DNA of 64,000 bases from Malassezia japonica. Lineage: Eukaryota > Basidiomycota > Malasseziomycetes > Malasseziales > Malasseziaceae. Where the stretch lies: assembly GCF_029542785.1 (NCBI RefSeq), contig NC_083376.1:1-64000 (forward strand), read 5' to 3'. Position 1 is the first letter of the stretch, and each line of letters starts with the position of its first letter. The notes beneath the pieces were generated by a model. The model was given only the letters and a program-made list of their open reading frames with translations. It was not told the origin of the DNA and ran no database searches. This document shows positions 19,552 to 30,405 of the stretch, piece by piece. Position numbers and translations under genes: made by a program.

Positions 19552-21207
19552 ATGGTGGTCAGGGAGCCTGGCCGGGTGGCGAACACCCGTCACGCTTCTG
19601 TGTCTCCTGCCAGATCCAAGAAGGTGGAAAAGGCTATCGCTGATGACCATTTCCTGGAAGAGATGGGCCACAAGCCAGAGCTACAGCGTAACTTTTCCTT
19701 TATATCTATGCTTGGCTTGGCCTTTGCCATTCTGAATTCATGGACAGCGCTGGCCGTATCAATGTCTGTGGCACTTCCAAGTGGCGGCCCAACATCAGTG
19801 ATATGGGGACTAATCACTGCGGGAATTTGTAGCATCTGTCTCGCTTCGTCTCTCGCTGAATTCCTCTCCGCATACCCCACGGCGGGCGGGCAGTACCACT
19901 GGGTGGCCATTGTCTCTCCAAGCTCCATGCAGCGATTCCTTTCCTACTTTACTGGATGGATCAATGTAGGAGGTTGGATTGCTATGGCAGCTACGGGGCC
20001 ACTCCTGGCAAGCCAGCTGATTACCGGCATTATTGCGCTGATGCACCCGTCGTATGAGCCTCAGCGCTGGCACCAGTTTCTAATGTATCTTGCCTATTCC
20101 TTTCTAGGGTTTGTCGTCAATGCATTTGGAAATGCTATACTGCCTATTGTCAACAAAGCTTGCTTCTATTGGTCCATGACTGGGTTTGTCGTGATCTCCA
20201 TCGTGGTGCTGAGCACTGCGGCGCCTGATTTCGCCACAGCTGAATACGTCTTTGGCCGCTTCGAGAACGAAACAGGTTGGCCTGATGGAGTCGCTTGGCT
20301 TTTGGGTCTTTTGCAAGGCGCATTTGGCTTGGCAGCTTACGATTCCGTCGCCCACATGATCGAAGAGATCCCAAACGCAAGAGTACAAGGACCACGCGTG
20401 ATGGTAGGAAGTGTACTGATCGGTATTAGCACTGGGTTCATCTTCCTAGTATGCCTGTTATTTGCGTCAGGCGGTTCCAAGAACTTTGAATCGCTGATCA
20501 CCACTGCGGAAACACCACTGATCCATATCTTCTCCATTGCGACCAAGAGTAAGGCGGGAGCAGTGTGCCTGACCATGTTTCCTCTACTATGCATGATCTT
20601 CACAACCATGAGCCTCTTTACCGCTTCAAGCCGTATGTCTTATGCATTTGCTCGTGACAATGGTCTCCCTTTCTCCACGAGCTTTGCGCATCTTCATCAA
20701 AAGCTTAAAGTGCCGCTCAATGCGCTGATCCTCACCCTGGTCGGTGTGATTATCTTTGGTCTCATCTATCTCGGATCTTCTAGTGCTTTCAATGCGATCA
20801 CTTCCGCTGCCGTTGTATGGCTTAACATGTCCTACGGCATTCCCGTTACAATCAATCTACTTTCAGGGCGATCAAAACTTCCTCCTAGACACTTTCATCT
20901 GGGAAACCTTGTGGGATATATCTTTAACATCGTCGGCATCCTTTATGTCATCCTAACTACGGTTCTGTTCTTGTTTCCACCCTCTGTACCGACTACTGGG
21001 AACACAATGAACTACTGCGTGGTTGCTTACGCGATTCTACTTATTTTCATGATGGGGTGGTGGATTGCTCACGCACGCAAGCAATACAAGGGACCACCTA
21101 TCGAAGCTATGGTCCGTGCTGCTCATAAATGGGGGGGATTAGTCGAACAACACTCTCCCTCCTCTTCCTCGAAGAGCTTACATGCGGATAAGCCTCTTGT
21201 AGACTAA
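19552..21207 (+). CDS. Amino acid / choline / GABA permease (APC superfamily)
   Basis: A plasma-membrane or vacuolar permease of the amino acid/choline transporter group (UGA4/HNM1-like), 551 residues, with about twelve hydrophobic segments starting near residue 50 (NFSFISMLGLAFAILNSW). The conserved first helices contain GGPTSVIWGLI and the SLAEFLSAYPTAGGQYHW motif typical of the group, and a central AHMIEEIPNARVQGP motif follows the sixth helix. The N-terminus (residues 1-45) and C-terminus are hydrophilic. The gene has no intron. Head-to-head position with the amidase, across 63 bp, suggests that both serve one catabolic route, such as GABA, lactam or amide use. Substrate assignment within the family is not possible by eye. 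Confidence 0.88.
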   Translation: MVVREPGRVANTRHASVSPARSKKVEKAIADDHFLEEMGHKPELQRNFSFISMLGLAFAILNSWTALAVSMSVALPSGGPTSVIWGLITAGICSICLASSLAEFLSAYPTAGGQYHWVAIVSPSSMQRFLSYFTGWINVGGWIAMAATGPLLASQLITGIIALMHPSYEPQRWHQFLMYLAYSFLGFVVNAFGNAILPIVNKACFYWSMTGFVVISIVVLSTAAPDFATAEYVFGRFENETGWPDGVAWLLGLLQGAFGLAAYDSVAHMIEEIPNARVQGPRVMVGSVLIGISTGFIFLVCLLFASGGSKNFESLITTAETPLIHIFSIATKSKAGAVCLTMFPLLCMIFTTMSLFTASSRMSYAFARDNGLPFSTSFAHLHQKLKVPLNALILTLVGVIIFGLIYLGSSSAFNAITSAAVVWLNMSYGIPVTINLLSGRSKLPPRHFHLGNLVGYIFNIVGILYVILTTVLFLFPPSVPTTGNTMNYCVVAYAILLIFMMGWWIAHARKQYKGPPIEAMVRAAHKWGGLVEQHSPSSSSKSLHADKPLVD

Positions 21208-21800
21208 CTATGCTGTGTGCACTATTGTTATGAATTGTGTATATAGTCCACAAGCCACTACTATTAAAGTCTTTTAAATCTAGAGGTATGGACAATGCTC
21301 GAAAATTGACATACTACAAATGATCCAATGTCTAATAAAGGCACAGCAGGACACCGTTGCCTGTCCTCATCGGATATAATCGGACAATGCGCCAGCTAGG
21401 ATTGCTGCCGCCAATATCGTGCTTTACTGATAATTCACGTCAGACTCAGCCGATCCTATGTGGGCGTTGATTATTTAATATTTCACCATCGTCACCACGC
21501 ACGACCTTCCGCTGCTAGTCCGTAAATGCTAAAACATTTGTTATGCACGGGGAATCCTAACTGAAACCATGATAAATTGGCGTAAAACTTTGCGTGACAC
21601 ACAGGAACTTTACAGGAACCATGGCGCATAGCGAAGTGGGGTTCAAGGCGTAATACTACACCAGGGAGCAGTCAATCCTTCGGGTCTCCAGTGTCGTGTA
21701 GGCTGTACAAATATCACTTCACTTCCTTATAAATGAACCAATCTTGCAAATAGCCCCAATCCTTGGTCCATGAATACAATTGCTAGGACATTCTACAATC
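21208..21800 (+). promoter_or_regulatory. Upstream region of OPT transporter 1
   Basis: A 593-bp non-coding stretch. A TATAAAT box lies at 21728-21734, 67 bp before the ATG. Two TGATAA strings (21428-21433 and 21570-21575) match the GATA-factor consensus used in nitrogen control, but such short motifs occur often by chance. No gene or transporter remnant is seen. Confidence 0.35.
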
Positions 21801-24254
21801 ATGTCAAACGAAAAAATTGAGCAAACGACGAATGAATTTACTTCCAGTCCTCCGATCAATACTCATGACGAAGCAATACACGAATTAAAAGACAGAAGCA
21901 CTCAAAGCGATCCCATAAACGCCTCGCATGTCGAGAGGCACCTCAACGATCTCTCTCATGTTCTTATCGACGACCCCAATATTGACCCACAACTGGTACG
22001 CCAGGCAGAAAAAGCGCTCGAGTCCGGCGACGCCAAATATGAAACAGAATTGGCGGAGTTGCTTGAGAATGACTCTCCTTATGTCAGTGTTCGTTCTGCT
22101 GTGAGCAATGTTGACGATGAAAATATGCCCATCAATACCATCCGAATTTGGACAATCGGAATTTTCTGTATGATTGTTATTCCTGGAATCAACCAGCTAT
22201 TGTCTCTTCGTCAACCCACTACGTCAATTGGCGCCATCGTGGCTGTTATTGTAACGTATCCAATCGGAATTTTTCTTGCGAATGTTCTGCCAACTGCCAA
22301 ATGGCATACTCGATTTGGTTCATTGACATTGAACCCCGGGCCTTTTAACGTTAAGGAGCACACATTACTAATGGTGATGTGCAGCATGTCATTTGGGGGA
22401 TCTTACGCATCTACAATATATGGTTCCCAAAAGTATATCTATAACCAAGACTTTGGGTTTGGGTTCAAAATATTGATCGTTTGGAGTACACAACTTTTAG
22501 GCTTAGGTCTCGCGAGTTTCACTCGCCGGTTCTTGGTTTGGCCGTCCTCTATGATTTGGCCATCTAATCTGCCTTACTGTGCGATGCTCAACTCACTTCA
22601 TGGTATTTCCACATCAGAAGGCGATTCCCTAGGCAAAGGTCGATTCAAGTTTTTTTGGCTGGTGTGCGGGGTAACGTTCCTTTACCAGTTTTTCCCCACG
22701 TATATCTTCACCATGTTAAGTGTTGGAAATTGGTTTTGTCTAATCGCGCCAGACAATGTGCCGCTTAACCAGATGCTAGGCACTCAGTCTGGTGTTGGAT
22801 TATTGCCGCTCACCTTTGATTGGAACCAAATCACATACGTTATTAACCCTTTGGCAACGCCTTGGTGGGCACAAGCTCATACAATTGTTGGATTCTTTGC
22901 CTTCTTCGTCATTACAACTCCCGTCGCTTATTATTCTAATGTTTGGAACGGTTCCTACCTCCCTATGTTTGATTCAAGCTCTTATGATCGGTTCGGAAGT
23001 GTCTTCGATGTCTCGCGAGTCACTGATAACAACAGCGGGACGATAATCTTCAATGCCGAAAAATACAATGAATATTCCATCGAGTACATCCCAACAGCAT
23101 TAGCGATAAGCTACTTCTTGTCTTTTGCCTCAGTCACAGCTGTAGTTGTCCATGTGGCACTTTTTGACGGGAAAATGCTCTTGCGCCAAATGCGATCAAC
23201 TCCGTTGCAAGATACTGATATTCACATGCGCCTAATGTCCAAGTACAAAGAGTCTCCATTCTGGTGGTATGGTTTACTGTTCGTTGTGTCGTTGGCTATG
23301 GGGATTGCAGGAGTCCAGAACTGGCCAACAGGTATGCATACAGGTCATTTTGTTTTGGCTATTATATTTGGTGCCATTTTCTTGCTTCCTATCGGGGTTA
23401 TTACCGCAAAAAGTAACCAAGAAGTCGGGTTAAACATGATTTCCGAGCTTGTGGTAGGCTATATGCTGCCAGGACGGCCATTAGCAATGATGATTTTCAA
23501 AACTACCATGTATATGATGACATCTCAAGCTCTAATGTTTATCAGTGATCAGAAACTTGGCCACTATATGAAAATCCCCCCTCAAACACTCTTTCTAACA
23601 CAAGTCTTGTCCACTGTTGTCGGAGGACTTTCCAGTCTTGCTGTTCAGGATTGGGCTTTGAAATATATTCCAGATGTTTGCTCAAAGCACCAGCCAGACA
23701 AATTTACCTGCCCAGATTTCAAAGTATTCGGAACTGCAAGTGAAATTTGGGGCCTCATCGGGCCAAAACTTTTGTTTAACCCAGGCCGCACTTACAACCA
23801 TCTCCTTTATGGATTCCTAGTTGGCGCTCTGTCTCCCATTCCATTCTGGTTGATTGCAAAACAATATCCGAACAGCCAATGGCGTCTGGTAAACATGCCG
23901 GTCATGTTTACGGCCACCGGAAATATTCCACCTGCGACGGGGATCAACTTCACTGCTCCCACGCTAGTTGGATTCCTTACGCAATATGTTTGGAAAAAGT
24001 ATCGGACCGTTCAATGGGCAAAATACAATTATGTTCTTTCTGCCGCGCTCGCTGGAGCTACCGCCATATCTACAGTGTTCATTTTCTTTACCCTTCAATT
24101 TCCGAACGGGCCGAACCAGCAGTTTATGGACGAGGGATGGTGGGGTAATACGGCGCCATACAATACAGCAGACGCATTGGGAACACCTTTCAGAACACCA
24201 GACAACAAACTTGGATTTGCTGGGACCCCATCGCAAATTGGCCAGACTGCTTAA
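21801..24254 (+). CDS. Oligopeptide transporter, OPT family (copy 1 of 3)
   Basis: A proton-coupled peptide transporter of the OPT family (PF03169, fungal peptide clade), predicted in the plasma membrane. 817 residues from the ATG at 21801. A hydrophilic N-terminus of about 115 residues ends in the conserved SPYVSVRSAVSNVDDENMPINT stretch, followed by many hydrophobic segments. The family signature NPGPFNVKEH is present at about residues 175-184, as are NGWFCLIAPDNVPLNQMLG-type and SNQEVGLNMISELVVGYMLPGRP motifs. The C-terminus has the conserved GWWGNTAPYNTADALGTPF and GFAGTP...IGQTA ending. It is the most diverged of the three intact copies in the N-terminal region. No introns. Confidence 0.93.
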   Translation: MSNEKIEQTTNEFTSSPPINTHDEAIHELKDRSTQSDPINASHVERHLNDLSHVLIDDPNIDPQLVRQAEKALESGDAKYETELAELLENDSPYVSVRSAVSNVDDENMPINTIRIWTIGIFCMIVIPGINQLLSLRQPTTSIGAIVAVIVTYPIGIFLANVLPTAKWHTRFGSLTLNPGPFNVKEHTLLMVMCSMSFGGSYASTIYGSQKYIYNQDFGFGFKILIVWSTQLLGLGLASFTRRFLVWPSSMIWPSNLPYCAMLNSLHGISTSEGDSLGKGRFKFFWLVCGVTFLYQFFPTYIFTMLSVGNWFCLIAPDNVPLNQMLGTQSGVGLLPLTFDWNQITYVINPLATPWWAQAHTIVGFFAFFVITTPVAYYSNVWNGSYLPMFDSSSYDRFGSVFDVSRVTDNNSGTIIFNAEKYNEYSIEYIPTALAISYFLSFASVTAVVVHVALFDGKMLLRQMRSTPLQDTDIHMRLMSKYKESPFWWYGLLFVVSLAMGIAGVQNWPTGMHTGHFVLAIIFGAIFLLPIGVITAKSNQEVGLNMISELVVGYMLPGRPLAMMIFKTTMYMMTSQALMFISDQKLGHYMKIPPQTLFLTQVLSTVVGGLSSLAVQDWALKYIPDVCSKHQPDKFTCPDFKVFGTASEIWGLIGPKLLFNPGRTYNHLLYGFLVGALSPIPFWLIAKQYPNSQWRLVNMPVMFTATGNIPPATGINFTAPTLVGFLTQYVWKKYRTVQWAKYNYVLSAALAGATAISTVFIFFTLQFPNGPNQQFMDEGWWGNTAPYNTADALGTPFRTPDNKLGFAGTPSQIGQTA

Positions 24255-24812
24255 TCTTATGGCTCGCTCAGGAATCCCCGGTCATGCAATATTTTATGAT
24301 GCGCGCGTACTCGAACGTTTTTGTTCCTTTGGTGAAACTTGGTTTAAGGATTATCTTGGCAGTGCAATACCTATATATCTGAGATTCAAAGGGAAACGAT
24401 ACGGAAAAATTTATGTAGTAAGATAGAAAGTTAACGTCTTCTCCATGCTTGCTATGGATCGTGCTGCCGCTGAGCAGCAATAGACAATGAGATCCAGGAC
24501 TAATTGTAACCGCTAAGAATAAAGGCAGAAAACATCCCTGGATTTTCTTCGAACTTCCGCCCAGCGCCCAATGCTTATCGTTAAGTGCTAAAGTTTGCTA
24601 AGAATAGGGAATTACAACCAGGTTTACACTTTCGTCTTATCTGAGAAACTTTGGTATCTTGTCGAACTTCAATATCGAATCGGCCGAGCTGCGCTACATA
24701 GTATATATTTAATCTACCATCGGTTTATATTGTGCTTGTCATTTATTGCATGTGATCGGCTCTCATCGGGCAAAGGAAATGTGGAAAGAGATTAGCATGT
24801 GCGGCCAATAAG
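24255..24812. other. Spacer after OPT 1
   Basis: AT-rich sequence with no recognisable gene. Two CTTATC (GATAAG) strings occur at about 24574 and 24637. It may be eroded 5' sequence of the transporter relic that follows, but I could not align it by eye. Confidence 0.35.
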
Positions 24813-25045
24813 GCTTGTAGTGCATTGCACCTGTTCTCGCGGTGTCTTCATGCAATATGTCCGGAAGTGACACCATACGGTCCAATGGACGAAGGACAAC
24901 TACTTGATTTCAGCTGCTCTTGGGAGGCGCCACAGTTATTTAACAGTGTTCAGTTTCTTTACATTGCAGCTACCAAATGACTTTAATCAAGGTTTCCAGT
25001 CAGGGTGGGGAACCAATACATATACTCGTATTCAGCGTAGAACAA
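24813..25045 (+). pseudogene. Relic of an OPT transporter, C-terminal fragment
   Basis: Translated in shifting frames, this stretch reads as the last quarter of an OPT protein. Pieces such as APVLA, GVFMQYVRK, HTVQWTKDNYLISAAL, LTVFSFFTLQLPNDFNQGFQSGWG line up in order with the intact copies (TAPTLVG, FLTQYVWKK, RTVQWAKYNYVLSAAL, STVFIFFTLQFPNGPNQQF..GWWG). At least one frameshift (near 24836) and an in-frame TGA (near 24864) break it, and nothing upstream of the last two helices remains. It is a dead duplicate between intact copies 1 and 2. Confidence 0.82.
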
Positions 25046-25581
25046 TCACCCTAATGTCATAATGAATGGATACGAATCTTCACCTATCGTGGGTAGCTCA
25101 CTAGCGCAATAAATCTTGTCAACATTCAAAACCCACTAGAACCAAGTCTTCCGATCTCATTGGCAGATTATTTCCTAGGTCATGTGTCATTTTATCCATC
25201 CCCAGATCTGGATCACGCTCAGTATCACCACCCATTCCGTGCTCTAAGCAAAGTTTGACAACGGCGCAATCAGAAATGTTCATTCCAAATGCCTGCGCAT
25301 TATTATGCGGGGGGATAAAACGAAGGAGTTTTATTGGTCGCAATATTTGATACCAAAATTACCCATATCTCACATGTTTATAATCTTGCTGCGCCAAGTA
25401 GAAAATAGCCAGTATTACAGCATCGGCCATGATAACAACCGGCGCAGGGGCTGAAGCGTTATCAGCTGTTCACGTCATGGGCGCAACAAATATCTCATGC
25501 AGCTCGGATGTTATTAAGATAGCCTAGACGTACATAGTGCTTTCTCTGTTTGTCTAGTGAACTTTGCTAGGGGTTCTTACC
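25046..25581. other. Upstream region of OPT transporter 2
   Basis: Non-coding spacer after the transporter relic, presumably holding the promoter of the next OPT gene. A run of A/T-rich sequence but no clear TATA element, RNA gene or open frame of note. Confidence 0.35.
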
Positions 25582-28026
25582 ATGACGGACGAGAAACCCG
25601 AGCATGTGGCTGAGGGCTATTCCTATAACCCCTCTGTACTTCAACATGAAGAGCAAGTGCTTGATCCATCTGATTTAAACCAGCATGAGATTGATCAGGC
25701 CGAGCACCACCTTGCCGATATCATCGACGATCGTCTTGATGACCCCAATATGGATCCAAATTTGATCAATGATGCGGAGAAAGCAATGGAAACTGGCGAC
25801 TTTAAGCACGAAATTGCTCTTGGACACATGATCGAGGAAGATTCGCCGTACACAGAAGTCCGAGCAACCGTTAGCAACGTGGATGACCCCACCATGCCTA
25901 TTAACACTTTCCGGGCTTGGCTTCTGGGACTGATTACGGTGATTGTTGTTCCTGGATTGAACCAATTCTTGTATCTGCGTTTCCCCAGTACGACAATTTC
26001 CGGCTATGTGGTCACTATTTTCGTGTACCCGATGGGCAAGTTTTTGGCTTGGGCTCTGCCGACGAAGCAAATTCAAACTCGATTTGGTGCTCTAACGTTG
26101 AACCCTGGTCCATTTAATGTAAAGGAACACTCTCTGATCTCTATTATGGGCTTGATGTCGTACCAATCTGCATATGCTGCTGGTATCCCTGCCGTTCAAA
26201 AATTTACCTTAAACATGTCCGACTATGGCTTCGGATACGGTGTCCTACTCATTTTAAGCACCCAGTTGCTAGGTCTTTCCTTCGCCACATTCTGTCGACG
26301 ATTCTTGGTTTGGCCTTCTCAAATGATTTGGCCCTACAATCTTCCAAAAGCTGCACTGCTTAACTCTCTCCATGGTGTCACAACATCAGAGGGTACATTC
26401 TCTGGAATGTCCCGGTTCAAGTTTTTCTGGATTGCTTTTGCAGCCTTGTTCTTTTATCAATTTTTTCCTACCTATATCTTCACGATGCTCAGCATCGGCA
26501 ACTGGTTTTGTCTAATCGCGCCTGACAATGTCCCCTTAAATCAAATGCTCGGTACACAGTCGGGACTAAGTTTGATCCCACTTACCTTTGACTGGACGGT
26601 CATTTCATATTGCGTCTACCCTCTTGCAACACCTTGGTGGTCTTTGGCCAACCTTCTTGGAGGTTTCATTCTCTTTTTTGTTATTGTTTGTCCCGCAATG
26701 TATTATACGAACACTTGGAACGCCAAGTATCTTCCTATGTTCTCTACTGGGACATTCGATCGTCTTGGAGATTCGTTTAACGTCACCAATGTTATTGAAA
26801 AACTTCCTGGTGGTGGAATCGTGTTTTCTCCTGAAAAATACAATGACTATTCGTTACTGTATTTGCCTTCTGCTCTTACCGTTGGCTACTTTTTGTCATT
26901 TGCCTCGGTCACTGCAGTCCTTGTGCACGTCGGTCTTTTCCATGGTAAGACGATCTGGAAGCAAATGCGCTCGTCTCCACTTGAAGCGAATGATGTCCAC
27001 ATGCGTCTTATGAGCAAGTACAAAGAAGCCCCATGGTTTTGGTATGTGTCGCTGTTTTTGGTGTCATTTGGTATGGGTGTTGGTGCTATTCACGGATGGG
27101 ACACCGGTATGAATGCTGGTCATTTTATCCTCGCCATTGTTGTTGGTGCAATTTTCCTGCTTCCAATCGGTATCATTATGGCTATTTCGAACCAGGAGGT
27201 TGGCCTTAACATGATTTCTGAGTTGATTATTGGATACATGAATCCTGGCCATCCTATCGCTATGATGATTTTCAAAACAACAATGTACATGATTACCTAT
27301 CAGGGTATTCAGTTCATTCAAGACCAAAAGCTGGCGCATTACATGAAACTTCCTCCGCGAACTGTATTCACCGCTCAAGTGTTTGCAACTGCAGTTGGCG
27401 GTGTGGTTCAGTTGGCAGTACAAACATGGGCTTTCGCAAATATTGAAGGTATTTGCTCAAAGAACCAGATTGACAAGTTCAATTGCGCCAACTACCGGGT
27501 GTTTGGTACTGCAAGTATTGTGTGGGGACTCATTGGTCCAGAAAAATTGTTCAGTCCTGGACGTCGGTATAACAATTTGATGTATGGCTTCCTTGTTGGA
27601 GCTTTGGCTCCCATCGTTGTCTGGCTTTTGGCCAAGAAGTTCCCGAAGAGTGGGTGGCGATTGGTCAACATGCCCGTCATTTTCACAGGGACGGGTAACA
27701 TCCCGCCTGCTACTGGTGCCAACTATCTCCCGGCTATTGCGATCGGATTTTGCTCGCAATATATGTGGAAGCGGTATAAGCATGTTTCATGGGCAAAGTA
27801 CAATTATATTTTGTCTGCAGCTCTGGATGGTGCATCGGCTGTGGCAACGTGCTTCATTTTCTTTGTGCTGCAATACCCCAAAGGACCAAACCAGGATTTC
27901 CTTGCTGAGGGTTGGTGGGGCAACTACAACTGGCAGAATACAGCCGACGCTCTCCAATCGCCTTATCTTACTGCTCCAGATGGAGGCTTCGAAGGAACGC
28001 CCATTCAGGTTGGCCAACCTGCCTAA
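25582..28026 (+). CDS. Oligopeptide transporter, OPT family (copy 2 of 3)
   Basis: OPT-family peptide transporter, 814 residues from the ATG at 25582 (an upstream extension to 25564 starts only with TTG). The layout is as in copy 1: hydrophilic N-terminus of about 115 residues, SPYTEVRATVSNVDDPTMPINT, then multiple membrane helices with NPGPFNVKEHSLI, FFPTYIFTMLSIGNWFCLIAPDNVPLNQMLG and SNQEVGLNMISELIIGYMNPGHP. The protein is closer to copy 3 than to copy 1 over the first third (for example YPMGKFLAWALPT and QMIWP.NLPKAALLNSLHG are shared). No introns and no disruptions. A peptide substrate is the family expectation; some fungal OPTs carry glutathione or siderophore-like peptides. Confidence 0.93.
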   Translation: MTDEKPEHVAEGYSYNPSVLQHEEQVLDPSDLNQHEIDQAEHHLADIIDDRLDDPNMDPNLINDAEKAMETGDFKHEIALGHMIEEDSPYTEVRATVSNVDDPTMPINTFRAWLLGLITVIVVPGLNQFLYLRFPSTTISGYVVTIFVYPMGKFLAWALPTKQIQTRFGALTLNPGPFNVKEHSLISIMGLMSYQSAYAAGIPAVQKFTLNMSDYGFGYGVLLILSTQLLGLSFATFCRRFLVWPSQMIWPYNLPKAALLNSLHGVTTSEGTFSGMSRFKFFWIAFAALFFYQFFPTYIFTMLSIGNWFCLIAPDNVPLNQMLGTQSGLSLIPLTFDWTVISYCVYPLATPWWSLANLLGGFILFFVIVCPAMYYTNTWNAKYLPMFSTGTFDRLGDSFNVTNVIEKLPGGGIVFSPEKYNDYSLLYLPSALTVGYFLSFASVTAVLVHVGLFHGKTIWKQMRSSPLEANDVHMRLMSKYKEAPWFWYVSLFLVSFGMGVGAIHGWDTGMNAGHFILAIVVGAIFLLPIGIIMAISNQEVGLNMISELIIGYMNPGHPIAMMIFKTTMYMITYQGIQFIQDQKLAHYMKLPPRTVFTAQVFATAVGGVVQLAVQTWAFANIEGICSKNQIDKFNCANYRVFGTASIVWGLIGPEKLFSPGRRYNNLMYGFLVGALAPIVVWLLAKKFPKSGWRLVNMPVIFTGTGNIPPATGANYLPAIAIGFCSQYMWKRYKHVSWAKYNYILSAALDGASAVATCFIFFVLQYPKGPNQDFLAEGWWGNYNWQNTADALQSPYLTAPDGGFEGTPIQVGQPA

Positions 28027-29071
28027 CTATGCTAAGAATAATACTTGGAACAACATTTGACCTGCATCAGTTTCACTCTTATTTAACGTATTATTAATGC
28101 TCCATATCTCTTAGGGTTAGTGACAGTTAAATGAAAATGGGCTTTTGTTCACGTACGATGCCTTTAGGCTTGCCCTATAATTGCAACAAAAGTGTTATAT
28201 GATCCTTGGCGGTTACTCAGTCTGCGGCCATTATCCCTACCATCTGCTAGTTCTACTGCATAGCGGTACAATGTGGGAGTTTCTGATTAGGGTATTGAAT
28301 ATGGTGTCTTGTTCACCTTTTCCGCAAAACTACTAGGTGCTTTGTCAACTGTGCACAATACACTGTATTTAGACCAAAATATGTACTAATTGCAGTCCGG
28401 GCGAAACCTGTGCTGACATTGACGACGATCCCCTGCAGATTGAACACTGAATAAGAAGTATGCCAACATTTTATATATGTAATTGCTGAAAATGTTATGT
28501 TAGGAGTTCGCATTATTAGTAACTAATGACTCGCAGTATAAGCGTGCTTGACTGTTGCATGGCTTATCCGCAGTTACCAGGTCCGGCTTCGTGCGGGGAA
28601 AGACACCGTAAACGTGGCTCGAGCGTGCCCAGGTCGGGTATCAAAAAGTCTTGGCGCAAAACGCAATTATGATTGGCCCATTCTGCGGGATACCGGCAAC
28701 CTCGTGCATTTAACATTAATGAATATATTCGTGAGGCTACGTCAGAAAGCGTCGCACGTTCTTTTACACGGGCCGATGCATGTCGAACTGCTTCTTTTAT
28801 TAAAATTTCGTTGCTCTATTGGGCAGTCGTCAGTGAATATAGCTATCGAAAGTGCCAAGCAGTACAATCACTATCAGAGAGCATATTAATGGTGTCTCAT
28901 TGGCTAAAAGCAACACGTACCCGATCTACAATTAGGTTAGCGATGTCATGAAGCTCCCGAAAGAGGCCGGAGGCTATGTCATGAGTAATTCAAAGAATAC
29001 ATAAAGACCTTGAGTCGGGATCTTGGGATACAGACTAGCCACGGCTGGAAACATTAATCTCTGTTTTCGCT
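28027..29071. other. Long spacer before the capping enzyme gene
   Basis: 1,045 bp without a supported gene, the longest such stretch in the window. Short open frames (for example 28548-28951) have no recognisable content and poor codon structure. I see no tRNA, transposon end or OPT remnant. It contains the promoter of the gene starting at 29072, without an obvious TATA box. Confidence 0.45.
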
Positions 29072-30405
29072 ATGTCGCAAAAAATCCCGGTCATGCCGGG
29101 TCAAAAGCTTTCAAATGGCGACAAGCTGAACCGTCTCCAGAAACAGGTTCAAAACCTCCTTAATTTGGATCGAGCTCGGTAAGCACTGGTTAGTTGGCTT
29201 ATACCAGCTTCCCTGGCGCACTTCCTGTTTCTATGAACCGCCGTTCGTTGTCAGTTCTTGTACGAGAAGAGTGAGTGCTTTATCTTACGATCAGTTTCTG
29301 GGTGTGTGAGAAATCTGATGGTCTCCGCGTGCTCGTTCTCATTGTGAAATCACCAGTGACAGACAAACAAGAGGTTTACTTGGTGAACAGGAAAAATGAA
29401 TTTTATGAGGTTTCCGGTGTGGTATTTGCCTGTTTCCAAACTGGTCTTTTCTCAGAGGGTATATCTGAAGGTCGTACCGATACTCTTTTAGATGGAGAAC
29501 TTGTCGTCTATGTTGACTGCCATGGAAAACTATTGCATCACCTCCTTCTCTTTGATTGTATGGCAATTGACGGCGAAAGTTTAGTGCAACTTCCGCTGAT
29601 AAAGAGATATGCACGTTTGCGAAATGATATCCTTCGTCCCTATAAATGCTATTTGGACAACAATAAAACAAACGATCCACCTTTTGATGTACAAGTCAAG
29701 CAAATGAGATGTGCCTATGAGCTCGATTCCGTTCTGGAGGGTCTTGCAAATACGAAACACAATACAGATGGCCTCATCTTTACTAATACTATGGGTGGTT
29801 ACAATTGTGGTACGGACCGGAGAATACTGAAATGGAAACCACCTCATGAGACCACAATTGATCTTAAGCTCCAACTCAGGTTCCCCCCCGACTTGGACGC
29901 AGATCCACAAGGGAAGGTTCCAAATTACTATGCCAAACCCCTATTTCAACTATTTCGACAGGTTAAAGGAAACACACACGAGCCATTTGATTATCTTGAA
30001 ATGAGAGATGAAGAATGGGAGCAATGGAAACGCTCAGGCGAGCAGCTCGATGACCGAATCGTGGAATGTTCCTGGCAATATATCACCAATGGGCCTGCCC
30101 ATGACGGAACATGGCGCATTGTCCGTATCCGTGATGACAAGGTGGTTGCAAACCACAGATATGCAGTTTGCCATATCCTCAATACGATAAAAGAAGGCGT
30201 GAACCAAGAAGACTTAAAAAAGCTCATACCAGCTATTCGAACTTCATGGACATCATCAAAACGTGAACAAGCCCGAGTTCGAGCGCAAAACAAGTCTGCG
30301 TCACCGGTCAAAGCGGGTTCTAGCAAAATTAAGACCTGCAACGAAGAAATTAGCGTCGGCTCTTCTTTGCCACAAAGAGAGTTTCGAAATTTAGTTTCTG
30401 ATTGA
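29072..30405 (+). CDS. CEG1: mRNA capping guanylyltransferase, three exons
   Basis: Transfers GMP to the 5' end of nascent mRNA through a covalent lysyl-GMP intermediate; nuclear and essential in yeasts. Exons 29072-29178, 29208-29270 and 29295-30405 give 426 residues; introns are 29 nt (29179-29207) and 24 nt (29271-29294). Splicing rebuilds the family motif string RFPGALPVSMNR...REDFWVCEKSDGLR, with the catalytic Lys63 in EKSDG. Further nucleotidyltransferase motifs follow: DGELV (motif III), DGLIF (IV), LKWKPP (V) and WRIVRIRDDK in the C-terminal OB-fold part. The C-terminus is basic and Ser-rich. It is an isolated housekeeping gene inside the transporter array, about 29 kb from the telomere. 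No other exon is needed to reach normal family length. Confidence 0.93.

Noticed and set aside
28548..28951. Short overlapping open frames in the spacer before CEG1
   Set aside because: No ATG context, conserved motif, or codon bias; treated as chance frames.
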